From assembly GCA_902778625.1 (NCBI GenBank), contig CACYYM010000014.1, positions 1-63,664 of the forward strand: a stretch of DNA of 63,664 bases, in the 5' to 3' direction. Below are positions 39,278-47,242 of this stretch, one piece after another. Below the pieces are notes generated by a model. It did no database searches, was not told the origin of the DNA, and saw only the letters and a program-made list of their open reading frames with translations. The stretch's first letter is position 1. Each line of letters begins with the position of its first letter. A program made the position numbers and the translations under genes. The DNA is from an uncultured Bacteroidales bacterium (lineage in GTDB: Bacteria; Bacteroidota; Bacteroidia; Bacteroidales; Bacteroidaceae).

Positions 39278-40054
39278 TTAAAGCTTTACCGTCGAGAGAG
39301 CCTCTGCATATGTCAAAACTTGCTGCATGACAAGCAACGGCATCAATTCGAGTGTGCAAAAGTACACAATTAAATGCAAAGTGCCATACAATTTCGAAAA
39401 AAATATCTTATAAGTCTTGAAAAGCAGCAAAAACTTGACAAAAAAGACAAGACAAATGGTGAAAACGAATACCTCCTCCGGCGAAAAAGGCAAATACGAT
39501 ACAATTAGAGAGAGGACAAGGAAAAGCAAAGCTTCCGCCACGTAAAGGAACGTATAAGCCCGCTGCCATGTAAAAATTTTTTCATCCCTAAAGAAGACCC
39601 AATTCACGAAACTCGACAGCAATCGTTTTATCAGAAAATAAGCCAACCAGAGCAACACGAAGCCACCAAACACGAGATACGGAGACTCCGGAAACAGGTA
39701 GAAACCTGTGTCGTGCTGCGTGTAGGTAAAGGTCACCATCGCTGCAGTAAGTGACAGCAACGCAATGGCAATGAGGCGAGTCGAATAGCGGAGCGGGTCA
39801 TCCACAAGCGGCTCGTCCTTCTTTCCCGGTATTGGGAAGAACACACCTTGCAACACCTCCTTGAACTTCTTCCTAAGCCTCAGCACGAGACTTGCCGCAA
39901 GAAGCAGACAGACGAACAACAGCAAACCGCTCCACGCATCACTGCGCAAGCGGAACGGCGTCGCCGTCGATTCGAAGCCATATGGGCGGTAGGGCACCTC
40001 TGCATGCAGGGTGTCTGCCCGAAAGAAGCTGCATGTGTCGAAATCTTGCCTCAT
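39278..40054 (-). CDS. DUF4271-like integral membrane protein
   Basis: A 258-aa membrane protein of unknown function. Hydrophobic segments include 'GLLLFVCLLLAASLVL', 'LIAIALLSLTAAMVTF', 'LVFGGFVLLWLAYFL', 'LYVAEALLFLVLSLIV', 'FTICLVFFVKFLLLF' and a last C-terminal helix. The start at 40054 gives a 4-bp ATGA overlap with the LOG gene and is preferred to the ATG at 40087, 33 bp further into that gene. Its place directly upstream of hemD is typical for the DUF4271 family in Bacteroidetes; the family call rests on context and topology. Confidence 0.75.
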   Translation of the reverse strand: MRQDFDTCSFFRADTLHAEVPYRPYGFESTATPFRLRSDAWSGLLLFVCLLLAASLVLRLRKKFKEVLQGVFFPIPGKKDEPLVDDPLRYSTRLIAIALLSLTAAMVTFTYTQHDTGFYLFPESPYLVFGGFVLLWLAYFLIKRLLSSFVNWVFFRDEKIFTWQRAYTFLYVAEALLFLVLSLIVSYLPFSPEEVFVFTICLVFFVKFLLLFKTYKIFFSKLYGTLHLIVYFCTLELMPLLVMQQVLTYAEALSTVKL

Positions 40055-40638
40055 ATCTTGGCAAACCTGCGGATGCTCGTGTCCCAAAGCGGCGTTTCGA
40101 GCGCCATCTTCACCGCATCCTCAGGAGTCGGCGCAACTTGCCAGATGTCGGCATGCACAGGGCGCATGAAGTTCTCCTTGATAGCAAGATGAAGCGTGTT
40201 GAGCAGCGAGTCGAAGTAACCATTTGTGTTGAGCAGGATGATGGGCTTGAGGTAAAGTCCAAGTTGCTTCCACACAATGAGCTCCGTCATCTCGGCAAAA
40301 GTGCCAATGCCGCCGGGAAGAAAGATGCCGGCATCTGTTATCTCGGCTATCTTCGCCTGCCGCTCGTGCATGTCTGCCGTCTCAATGATCTCTGTCATGC
40401 CGTTGTGACACCAACCCTCGCGTATCATGAAGGTCGGGATGACACCGATGGCTTTGCCTCCAGCTTCGAGGCATCCGTTGGCGCTGGCTGCCATGAGGCC
40501 CATGTTGCCTGCGCCGTTCACCAATGTGATGCCCTGCTCAGCCATTAACTGACCGAGGCGGTATGCATCCTGAAAGTAACAATCGTCTATCTGCGTGCTG
40601 CTTGCACAATATACCGCTATCTTTTTGTTGTTTTCCAT
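40051..40638 (-). CDS. LOG family protein (cytokinin riboside 5'-monophosphate phosphoribohydrolase type)
   Basis: A 195-aa Rossmann-fold protein of the LOG (formerly 'lysine decarboxylase') family. These enzymes cleave the N-glycosidic bond of nucleoside 5'-monophosphates. It shows the motif PGGIGTFAEMTE (PGGxGTxxE, about 109-120), the N-terminal 'AVYCASS' and 'MHERQAKIAE'. It lies 16 bp after metK and overlaps the next gene by four bases. The physiological substrate is unknown. Confidence 0.88.
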   Translation of the reverse strand: MENNKKIAVYCASSTQIDDCYFQDAYRLGQLMAEQGITLVNGAGNMGLMAASANGCLEAGGKAIGVIPTFMIREGWCHNGMTEIIETADMHERQAKIAEITDAGIFLPGGIGTFAEMTELIVWKQLGLYLKPIILLNTNGYFDSLLNTLHLAIKENFMRPVHADIWQVAPTPEDAVKMALETPLWDTSIRRFAKI

Positions 40639-40654
40639 AATTCGACATTAATAA

Positions 40655-41917
40655 TTACAGGGAGAAGGCTTCTTTTATCTTGTCCACATAGTCGAGCTTC
40701 TCCCAGGTGAAGAGTTCCACCGTCACCTCCTTCGTGTCCTGATACAGCGATTCATAACGCTTTCTGACAATGCGAGGTTCGCGCCCCATGTGTCCGTAGG
40801 CTGCTGTTTCCTCGTAGATGGGGTTGCGGAGCTTGAGGCGCTGTTCGATGGCGTAGGGTGTGAGGGTGAAGAGTTCCTTTATCTTCTTGGCAATCTCGCC
40901 GTCGTTCATGCTGACATGGCTCTTGCCGTAAGTATCGACGAAGATGCTGACGGGCTCCGCGACGCCAATGGCGTAGCTGAGTTGGACAAGCATCTCGTCT
41001 GCCACACCGGCCGCCACCATGTTCTTTGCGATGTGGCGAGCGGCATAAGCGGCCGAGCGGTCGACCTTCGAGGGGTCCTTGCCGCTGAATGCTCCGCCGC
41101 CGTGAGCGCCCTTGCCGCCGTAGGTGTCGACGATTATCTTGCGCCCTGTAAGGCCAGTATCGCCGTGAGGTCCGCCGATGACGAACTTGCCGGTCGGATT
41201 GACGTAGTAAGTGATGGCATTTGCATCAGCGAAGAGAGCACGGACTCGTTCGGAGCGAATGCCTTCGAGCATGCGGGGGATGAGGATTTCCTTGACGTCC
41301 GTCGTGATACGCTGCTGCATGGCTTCGTCGGTATCGAACTCGTCGTGCTGTGTGCTGACGACGATGGTGTCTATGCGCTGCGGCACGTCTTCGTCGCTGT
41401 ACTCAATGGTAACTTGACTCTTCGCATCGGGGCGAAGGTATTTCATCACTTTGCCTTCGCGACGTATCTCAGCGAGGACGAAGAGCAGCCTGTGGGCGAG
41501 GTCGAGACTCAGCGGCATGTAGTTCTCGGTCTCGTTGGTAGCGTATCCGAACATCATGCCCTGGTCGCCGGCTCCCTGCATGGTGCGATCTGAGCGGTCC
41601 ACGCCGCGGTTGATGTCCTGGCTCTGCTCGTGAATGGCGGAGAGCACGCCGCAGCTGTTTCCCTCGAACATGTATTCGCTCTTGGTGTAGCCGATGCGGT
41701 TGATGACCTCGCGGGCAATGCGTTGCAGGTCGACGTAAGCCTTCGTCTTAATTTCGCCGGCAAGCACCACCTGCCCCGTCGTCACGAGTGTTTCACACGC
41801 CACCTTCGAATCCGGGTCGAAGGCAAGCAACTTGTCCAATACGGCATCACTGATTTGGTCCGCCACCTTGTCGGGGTGGCCTTCGGAGACTGACTCCGAC
41901 GTAAACAAATAAGCCAT
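40655..41917 (-). CDS. metK: S-adenosylmethionine synthetase
   Basis: Makes SAM from methionine and ATP. The 420-aa protein shows [18 protein letters not shown] (about 8-25), [12 protein letters not shown] (about 115-126) and the [19 protein letters not shown] segment (about 273-291), covering the ATP, Mg/K and methionine contacts. It is the first gene of a transcript that probably continues through LOG, the membrane protein, hemD, rnpA and yidD. A 139-bp leader carries a SAM-II-like aptamer, so feedback control by its product is likely. Confidence 0.97.
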   Translation of the reverse strand: MAYLFTSESVSEGHPDKVADQISDAVLDKLLAFDPDSKVACETLVTTGQVVLAGEIKTKAYVDLQRIAREVINRIGYTKSEYMFEGNSCGVLSAIHEQSQDINRGVDRSDRTMQGAGDQGMMFGYATNETENYMPLSLDLAHRLLFVLAEIRREGKVMKYLRPDAKSQVTIEYSDEDVPQRIDTIVVSTQHDEFDTDEAMQQRITTDVKEILIPRMLEGIRSERVRALFADANAITYYVNPTGKFVIGGPHGDTGLTGRKIIVDTYGGKGAHGGGAFSGKDPSKVDRSAAYAARHIAKNMVAAGVADEMLVQLSYAIGVAEPVSIFVDTYGKSHVSMNDGEIAKKIKELFTLTPYAIEQRLKLRNPIYEETAAYGHMGREPRIVRKRYESLYQDTKEVTVELFTWEKLDYVDKIKEAFSL

Positions 41918-41993
41918 AGATTAATCTTTATATAAATTAATAATGTATGGGGAAAGAAGTCGGGCACAAATGCGTGAGGACGCCCTTGGTGTT

Positions 41994-42046
41994 CCTCGTT
42001 TTAGCATTTTTTACTGTGGTTGCAAGCAGCCCAAATCTGTCCACAT
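41994..42046 (-). promoter_or_regulatory. Probable SAM-II-like riboswitch in the metK leader
   Basis: Read on the minus strand, the 53 nt match the SAM-II pseudoknot plan. P1 is UGUGG (42041-42045) with CCACA (42015-42019). The P1 loop contains GAUUU and UUGCAA, both typical of SAM-II. After P1 comes an A-rich linker and the hallmark GCUAAAA (41999-42005). The loop UUGC can pair with GCUAA. The outer pseudoknot pairs, CC:GG in the reference aptamer as I recall it, appear here as CU:AG, a compensatory change. The aptamer starts about 10 nt after the expected transcription start set by -7 TACCTTTG (42063-42070) and lies 77 nt before metK. Confidence 0.6.
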
Positions 42047-42134
42047 TTTGTTTTTTCGGCTGCAAAGGTACGACAATTTATCGGAAATTGATAATTGATA
42101 ATTGAAAAAATGTTGGATAATGCGGGAAATGTTG

Positions 42135-42142
42135 TAACTTTG
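42135..42142 (+). promoter_or_regulatory. -7 box of the U32 gene, nearly leaderless
   Basis: TAACTTTG with TGTTG (42111-42115) 19 bp upstream. The box ends only 8 bp before the ATG at 42151, so the mRNA would have little or no leader. Confidence 0.7.
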
Positions 42143-42150
42143 CAGCCGAA

Positions 42151-43425
42151 ATGACAAAGCAAGACATAGAGATAATGGCGCCCGTGGGTTCGCCAGAATG
42201 TTTGGCGGCTGCCATAAGGGCTGGCGCAGACAGCGTTTATTTCGGCATCGAAAACCTGAACATGCGGGCGCACTCTGCCAGCACGTTCACCATCGACGAC
42301 CTGAAGCGCATTGCCGAAGAGACACGACGTTTCGGCATCAAGAGCTATCTGACCGTCAACACCATCATCTATGGCGAGGATCTCGAGCTGATGCGTACGA
42401 TACTCGACGCTGCCAAAGCCGCCGGCATCAGCGCAGTCATTGCGAGTGACGTCGCGGTGATGCTTTACTGCCGCGAGATTGGGCAGGAAGTGCACTTGAG
42501 CACGCAGCTCAACATCAGCAATGTCGAGGCACTCCGCTTCTATGCACAGTTTGCGGACGTTGTGGTGTTGGCACGCGAGCTAAACATGGAGCAAGTGGCA
42601 GAAATTGCCCATTCCATCGAGGAAAACGGCATATGCGGCCCTTCCGGCAAGCCTGTTCGCATCGAGATGTTCTGCCACGGGGCCCTCTGCATGGCAATCA
42701 GCGGCAAGTGCTATTTGAGCCAGAGCAACTGGGGACGCTCCGCCAACAGAGGCGAATGCATGCAATTGTGCCGCCGACGCTACGTGGTGGAAGACGTCGA
42801 GACGGGAACCGAACTGGCCGTAGAGAACAAGTACATCATGTCGCCAAAGGACTTAAAAACCATCCATTTCATCGATAAAATGCTCGAATCTGGCGTGCGT
42901 GTTTTCAAGATAGAGGGACGCGCTCGCGGACCGGAATATGTCGATACCGTCGTGCGTTGTTATCGCGAGGCCGTCGACACACTGACCAATCCCGAAGAGG
43001 GCAAGGCGGTCTTCCTGTCGAGGCTCAACGAGTGGGACGAGCGGCTGGCGAAAGTCTTCAACAGGGGCTTTTGGGACGGCTACTACCTGGGCAAGACTAT
43101 CGCGGAGTGGAACGACTGTCACGGCTCGAAGGCAACGGAACGCAAAGTGTATTGCGGTCGGACTGTCCGTTACTATTCGAAGCTGCAGGTTGCCGAGTTC
43201 AAGATTGAAGCCTGCGAGCTGAACGTCGGCGACGACATTCTCGTGACGGGCCCGACGACAGGCGCGCTGAGGGCGACTGTCAGCGAGATTCGTTTCGACC
43301 TCAAGCCCGTCCAGACGGCTCTTCAGGGTCAGCACATCAGCATCCCCCTGCCGACGAAGGTCCGTCGCAACGACAAGCTCTTCATTATCCGAAGTCTGTC
43401 AGACGGTGATTCCTGTCAGGAATAA
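42151..43425 (+). CDS. Peptidase U32 family protein, TrhP/YegQ-like
   Basis: A 424-aa U32 protein. Close relatives (TrhP/YegQ) take part in prephenate-dependent hydroxylation of tRNA uridine-34 rather than proteolysis. Visible markers are the N-terminal 'MAPVGSPECLAAAIRAGAD', the U32 signature 'HGALCMAISGKCYLS' (about 175-189) and a Cys cluster RGECMQLCRRRY (about 202-213), likely metal-cluster ligands. The C-terminal beta-barrel extension (about 330-424) is typical of the longer subgroup. It is divergent from metK. The ATG at 42151 lies so close to the -7 box that the mRNA may be leaderless; the ATG at 42175 is an alternative. Confidence 0.85.
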   Translation: MTKQDIEIMAPVGSPECLAAAIRAGADSVYFGIENLNMRAHSASTFTIDDLKRIAEETRRFGIKSYLTVNTIIYGEDLELMRTILDAAKAAGISAVIASDVAVMLYCREIGQEVHLSTQLNISNVEALRFYAQFADVVVLARELNMEQVAEIAHSIEENGICGPSGKPVRIEMFCHGALCMAISGKCYLSQSNWGRSANRGECMQLCRRRYVVEDVETGTELAVENKYIMSPKDLKTIHFIDKMLESGVRVFKIEGRARGPEYVDTVVRCYREAVDTLTNPEEGKAVFLSRLNEWDERLAKVFNRGFWDGYYLGKTIAEWNDCHGSKATERKVYCGRTVRYYSKLQVAEFKIEACELNVGDDILVTGPTTGALRATVSEIRFDLKPVQTALQGQHISIPLPTKVRRNDKLFIIRSLSDGDSCQE

Positions 43426-43497
43426 CCGTGCTGAATCCGGACACATTTCATTTGTATTTTTTGTAATTCAGGCGTTCAATTCAGGCGTTAAAAACGT

Positions 43498-43514
43498 GCG
43501 TTGATTTTCAACGC
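43498..43514. terminator. Perfect hairpin after the U32 gene
   Basis: GCGTTGA-TTT-TCAACGC, a 7-bp perfect stem with a 3-base loop, 73 bp after the U32 stop. No strong T-run follows, so termination is only possible. The preceding sequence has a direct repeat TTCAGGCGTT twice (about 43467-43489). Confidence 0.4.
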
Positions 43515-43527
43515 CTTATGAAGTGTT

Positions 43528-43668
43528 AAAATCCCCGCGTGCGGCGTTGGCAATTTCCGCGTGCGGGGATTGCCATTTCCGCGTGCGGCGTTTGCCATTT
43601 CCGCGTGCGACGTTTTTCATCTCTGCACTCGGAGTTTGCAATTTCTTTGTGCGGCATTTGCAGACGTT
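43528..43668. repeat. 22-bp palindromic repeat array 8 with decayed right end
   Basis: Four good units (43531-43616) in mixed orientation, then two degenerate ones (about 43620-43668: CTGCACTCGGAGTTTGCAA, CTTTGTGCGGCATTTGC) that keep the 22-bp phase. It lies in the 371-bp gap between the U32 gene and the sigma factor. The left flank GTGTTAAAATCCCCGCGTG is shared with array 10. Confidence 0.85.
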
Positions 43669-43796
43669 GTACAAGCATTTGTAAAATTTGTAATTCGGCG
43701 TCTTCCGCTTTCTTTTGCCGTACCTTTGCCTTCGAATTCAAAATAACGGACAGCCGGCTGTCTCATTTTCAATTTTAACCCATTTCATCGAGAAAA

Positions 43797-44396
43797 ATGA
43801 GACAAGATGTTCTGAAAAACGAGGTGGCAGCCCTCGAAGAAAAGCTGCAGGAAAACAGTGACGAACGACTCGGCGAGCTTACGGACGACTGCCGCCTGCT
43901 CGTCCTCAGCCACATGCCTCTGGCATACGCGATGGCTTGGAGGATGAAGGACTACGGCGTGAGCGTCAAGGACCTCAGGCAGGAAGGATGCCTCGGGCTC
44001 TGCGAAGCGGCTCTACGCTACGACGAAAGCGTCGGCTGCCGCTTTGCCACATACGCAAGCTACTGGTGCAGGAAGAAAATCTTCCTTGCCATCAGGCACC
44101 AAAATCCCTCTGAGGATTTGCAGGAAGAGACGTTGAGATTGCCGGAAGACGAGGACGATTCGTTCCGAACGGAACAGCGAAAGTGCATCGACGAAGCTCT
44201 GCAATGCCTCACCCAGCAGGAGCAGCAAATCATCAGGCTGTTCTACGGGCTCGAAGGCAACGAGTTGAGTATCACTGAGATATCTGCGGCACTCGGCCTC
44301 AGTAAAGCCAGAATCACCGCCCTCCATCAGCGATCTCTCCTTAGGCTCAAGGCAAAGCTCGGAAGGCGACCGTTCGCCGACAACCACATCGCATAG
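43797..44396 (+). CDS. Sigma-70 family RNA polymerase sigma factor
   Basis: A 199-aa sigma factor with region 2 ('MPLAYAMAWRMKDYGVSVKD', 'DLRQEGCLGLCEAALRYD', 'RFATYASYWCRKKIFLAIR'; about 38-100) and region 4 ('LTQQEQQIIRLFYGLEG', HTH 'SITEISAALGLSKARITAL'; about 140-190). It lacks region 1 and a long region 3, like short alternative factors, though region 2 resembles group 3 factors more than typical ECF. No anti-sigma gene is adjacent. A -7 box TACCTTTG (43721-43728) precedes it. The regulon is unknown. Confidence 0.9.
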   Translation: MRQDVLKNEVAALEEKLQENSDERLGELTDDCRLLVLSHMPLAYAMAWRMKDYGVSVKDLRQEGCLGLCEAALRYDESVGCRFATYASYWCRKKIFLAIRHQNPSEDLQEETLRLPEDEDDSFRTEQRKCIDEALQCLTQQEQQIIRLFYGLEGNELSITEISAALGLSKARITALHQRSLLRLKAKLGRRPFADNHIA

Positions 44397-44532
44397 AACG
44401 AACAGAAACCAAGCAGGGCTGCCCGACAACTTCGGACATCCCCGCTTGTGTTATAAAACACCTCGTTTGGTCTCCTTCGGCACAGAACAGTTATGTTTTT
44501 CAATTTACACTCTTCATTTTGAATTTATAAAT

Positions 44533-44563
44533 TTTGAATTTTCAATTATATGTCGTACCTTTG
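44533..44563 (+). promoter_or_regulatory. Promoter of the acyltransferase/glycosyltransferase operon
   Basis: TTTG (44533-44536), a 19-bp spacer and TACCTTTG (44556-44563). The upstream 192-bp gap after the sigma factor gene otherwise holds only AT-rich simple sequence. Confidence 0.8.
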
Positions 44564-44588
44564 CATTTGAACAGACAGCAAAACAGCG

Positions 44589-45473
44589 TTGAACAAGAAC
44601 GGAACAAGGAAACGACACCACTTCATGCGGCTTCTGGCAGGACTGCCTCTCAGCTTCCTCTACCTGCTGAGCGACATTGCCTATCCCCTCTTATATTATA
44701 TAATAAGGTATAGGCGCCGACTCGTCAGGGAAAACCTTCGTTACGCCTTTCCGGAGAAGAGCCAGCAGGAACTGGTCGGCATCGAGAAGGCATTCTACCG
44801 CAACCTGTGCGACGTCTTCATCGAAGCGTTCAAGTGCCTCAACATCACAGACGAAGAGATGCGCCGCCGCGTGGAAATCCTGAACACCGAACTGCCGGAA
44901 CGACTCGCCTCGGAAGGCAAAAACATCTTCATGCTGCTCGGACACATGGGGTGCTGGGAGTGGTATCAGGAAGTCGGAGAGCGCTATTCCAACCCTCGGA
45001 AGGGGGCGGAAATCTACAAGCACATTGAGAACCGCTACTTCTCGTCGCTCATGCACGAAATACGTAGCCGCTGGAACACAACACAGATTGAGATGAAGCA
45101 AACCGTGCGCACAATGTTGCAATGGAACGCCGAGGGCGAGCCCTTCCTCTGCGGCTTCATCAGCGACCAGAGGCCCGACACGAAGGTGAAGGACGTCGTC
45201 ACCTTCCTCAACCAACAGACGTGGTACGCCCCAGGGGCGGAAGAGCTGGCGCGAAAAGTCAACGCCGAGCTCGTTTACCTCGATGCGGAAAAGACCTCAC
45301 GAGGCCACTACAGGCTCACCTTCAAGGAGATAAAGCCCAATGAAGAGGAAAGCCTCAGCCGCTACCCTCTCTCGCGATGCTTCTGGCGCATGCTCGAGCA
45401 GAACATTTGCCGTCAGCCCGAGATATGGCTCTGGTCGCACAACCGCTGGTATAAGTTCGAGCTGACAAAATAG
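44589..45473 (+). CDS. Lysophospholipid / lipid A acyltransferase (LpxL/HtrB family)
   Basis: A membrane-bound acyltransferase that adds a secondary acyl chain to lipid A or a related lipid, 294 aa. It shows an N-terminal membrane anchor ('LSFLYLLSDIAYPLLYYII'), the catalytic motif HMGCWE (about 117-122; Bacteroidetes relatives have H-x4-E where proteobacterial enzymes have H-x4-D), and 'FISDQRPD' (about 191-198). The start is uncertain: TTG at 44589 gives the usual N-terminal length, while ATG at 44625 is 12 codons shorter. It begins a transcript with two glycosyltransferases. Confidence 0.88.
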   Translation: MNKNGTRKRHHFMRLLAGLPLSFLYLLSDIAYPLLYYIIRYRRRLVRENLRYAFPEKSQQELVGIEKAFYRNLCDVFIEAFKCLNITDEEMRRRVEILNTELPERLASEGKNIFMLLGHMGCWEWYQEVGERYSNPRKGAEIYKHIENRYFSSLMHEIRSRWNTTQIEMKQTVRTMLQWNAEGEPFLCGFISDQRPDTKVKDVVTFLNQQTWYAPGAEELARKVNAELVYLDAEKTSRGHYRLTFKEIKPNEEESLSRYPLSRCFWRMLEQNICRQPEIWLWSHNRWYKFELTK

Positions 45474-45485
45474 ACCCGACGCACC

Positions 45486-46343
45486 ATGGTTTCCATCATC
45501 GTACCTATATATAATGTAGAGGCATACCTGCGCCGGGCTCTCGACAGCATTCTCTCGCAGACACATAAAGAGTGGGAAGCCATCCTGGTGGACGACGGCA
45601 GCACAGACGGCAGCGGACGCATCGCCGAGGAATACGCACAGAGCGACCGCCGCTTCCGCGTCATTCATCAACCTAACGGCGGACAGTCCGAGGCGCGAAA
45701 CGTGGGGATGCAGCACATGCGGGGCGAGTACCTGCTTTTCCTCGATGCCGACGACTTTATGCATCCGCAGCTGATGGCCCTTTGCGTCGAGGCAATACTG
45801 CGAGACGGCTCGGACCTCGTGGCCTTCACCTACGACAGGAAGTACCGCACGATGGGGATGGTCAAGCATTTCCTGCGCCTCGACGACCCGAAGCCCCACT
45901 TCGAGTTCTACAAGGAGCCGCCCTACCTCGTGACAGACAACATCCTTGCCTACGCCACCGAATACTCCAAGCCTCGCGACATCGACCAGCGCTGGGCCAT
46001 AAAGCATTGCCAGGCATGGCGTTGCATGTACAAGACGTATGCCGTGCACGACGTCCGGTTCATCCCCGGCATCCTCTACGAGGACTTCCCGTGGTGGAGC
46101 GAAGTGTTGCTCCGCGTCAAGCGCTGCACCATACTGAACCTGCCGCTCTACTTCTACTATCCCAACCCGGGGAGCGACATCCTGTCGGCCGACCAGGCAC
46201 GCAAGACGGAAAGCCTCCGCAAGGGTATCGAGGCAGCAAAGAAGCTGTATGCCGATGCGCCGGCCGACAAGCGGAAGGCCTGGGAACACCATTTCCTGAC
46301 TCCATTCGAGGAGAAACTCAAGAAGAAAGAAGCAAAGCAATAA
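45486..46343 (+). CDS. Family 2 glycosyltransferase (tandem copy A)
   Basis: A 285-aa GT-A fold glycosyltransferase. It shows the N-terminal 'VSIIVPIYNVEAYLRRALDS', the nucleotide-sugar motif DDGSTDGS (about 36-43) and the metal-binding LDADDF (about 81-86). The C-terminal half has 'YEDFPWWSEVLLRVKRCTI', shared with the next gene. No membrane segment. Donor and acceptor are unknown; the lipid A-type acyltransferase upstream suggests surface glycolipid synthesis. Confidence 0.9.
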   Translation: MVSIIVPIYNVEAYLRRALDSILSQTHKEWEAILVDDGSTDGSGRIAEEYAQSDRRFRVIHQPNGGQSEARNVGMQHMRGEYLLFLDADDFMHPQLMALCVEAILRDGSDLVAFTYDRKYRTMGMVKHFLRLDDPKPHFEFYKEPPYLVTDNILAYATEYSKPRDIDQRWAIKHCQAWRCMYKTYAVHDVRFIPGILYEDFPWWSEVLLRVKRCTILNLPLYFYYPNPGSDILSADQARKTESLRKGIEAAKKLYADAPADKRKAWEHHFLTPFEEKLKKKEAKQ

Positions 46344-46348
46344 GGCAC

Positions 46349-47239
46349 ATGGCATACGACATCTCGGTCATCATCCCCATTTACAACGTGGAGCGCTACC
46401 TGAGGCGAGCTCTGGACAGCCTGCTCTCACAGACGCACGGCAGCTGGGAGGCCATCCTCATCGACGACGGAAGCCCCGACGCCTGTGGCGACATCGCCGA
46501 TGCCTATGCCGCTCGCGACGGGCGCTTCAAGGTCATCCACCAGGCAAACCGAGGCGTGTCGGCCGCCAGGAACATCGGCATGGAACAGGCCGCGGGACGC
46601 TACGTCCTATTCCTCGACCCTGATGACTTCTTCCATCCCCAGCTCATGGAACTGTGCGTTGCAGCAGCCGAAAAGGAGGACGCCGACATGGTCACCTTCA
46701 CCTACCACCACTACTATCGCACGGCGAATAAGGTCCTGCATTTCCTGCACTTGCCGGAGAGCAAGCCGCGCTTCAGGAAGTACGGCGGGCTCGACAGTAT
46801 CGAATACGTCACGACAGACAACATCTTTGACTACGCCACCGAATACTCCCACCCGAGCGACATCAGCCGGCGCTGGGCGGTGAAGCATTGCCAGCCCTGC
46901 TTCAGGATGTACCGGACGTCGCTCGTCAGGAAGATTCCCTTTCTGGAAGGCATCCGCTTCGAGGACTTCCCGTGGTGGAGCGAAGTGCTCCTGCACGTCG
47001 GGCGCTGCACGATACTCCGTCTGCCCCTCTACTATTACTATCCCAACCCGAGGAGCTTCCTGCTCTCCTCCGACTCGGAAAAGCAGGCACGCCATCTGGC
47101 GATGAGCATCGAGGCCGCACGGAAGGTGTACGAGAATGCGCCCGATGAGAAGAGAAGGCTCTGGGAGAAACGTTTCCTCGCTCCTTTCCAGCATTATCTG
47201 GAGAAGAAGAGACGTCAGACGGAAGGACATTCGTCCTGA
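46349..47239 (+). CDS. Family 2 glycosyltransferase (tandem copy B)
   Basis: A 296-aa paralogue of the preceding gene, with the same order of motifs (IIPIYNVERYLRRALDSLLS, DDGSPDACGD, LDPDDFFHPQL, FEDFPWWSEVLLHVGRCTI). The second Asp pair reads DPD rather than DAD. The start at 46349 lies 5 bp after the stop of copy A; the open frame extends further upstream but only as an overlapping shadow. A local duplication followed by divergence is clear. Its 3' end faces the next glycosyltransferase with a 3-bp gap. Confidence 0.9.
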   Translation: MAYDISVIIPIYNVERYLRRALDSLLSQTHGSWEAILIDDGSPDACGDIADAYAARDGRFKVIHQANRGVSAARNIGMEQAAGRYVLFLDPDDFFHPQLMELCVAAAEKEDADMVTFTYHHYYRTANKVLHFLHLPESKPRFRKYGGLDSIEYVTTDNIFDYATEYSHPSDISRRWAVKHCQPCFRMYRTSLVRKIPFLEGIRFEDFPWWSEVLLHVGRCTILRLPLYYYYPNPRSFLLSSDSEKQARHLAMSIEAARKVYENAPDEKRRLWEKRFLAPFQHYLEKKRRQTEGHSS

Positions 47240-47242
47240 CTG

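Noticed and set aside
45782..46348. Long upstream extension of glycosyltransferase copy B
   Set aside because: It is a frame shadow of copy A; family-like sequence begins only at 46349.
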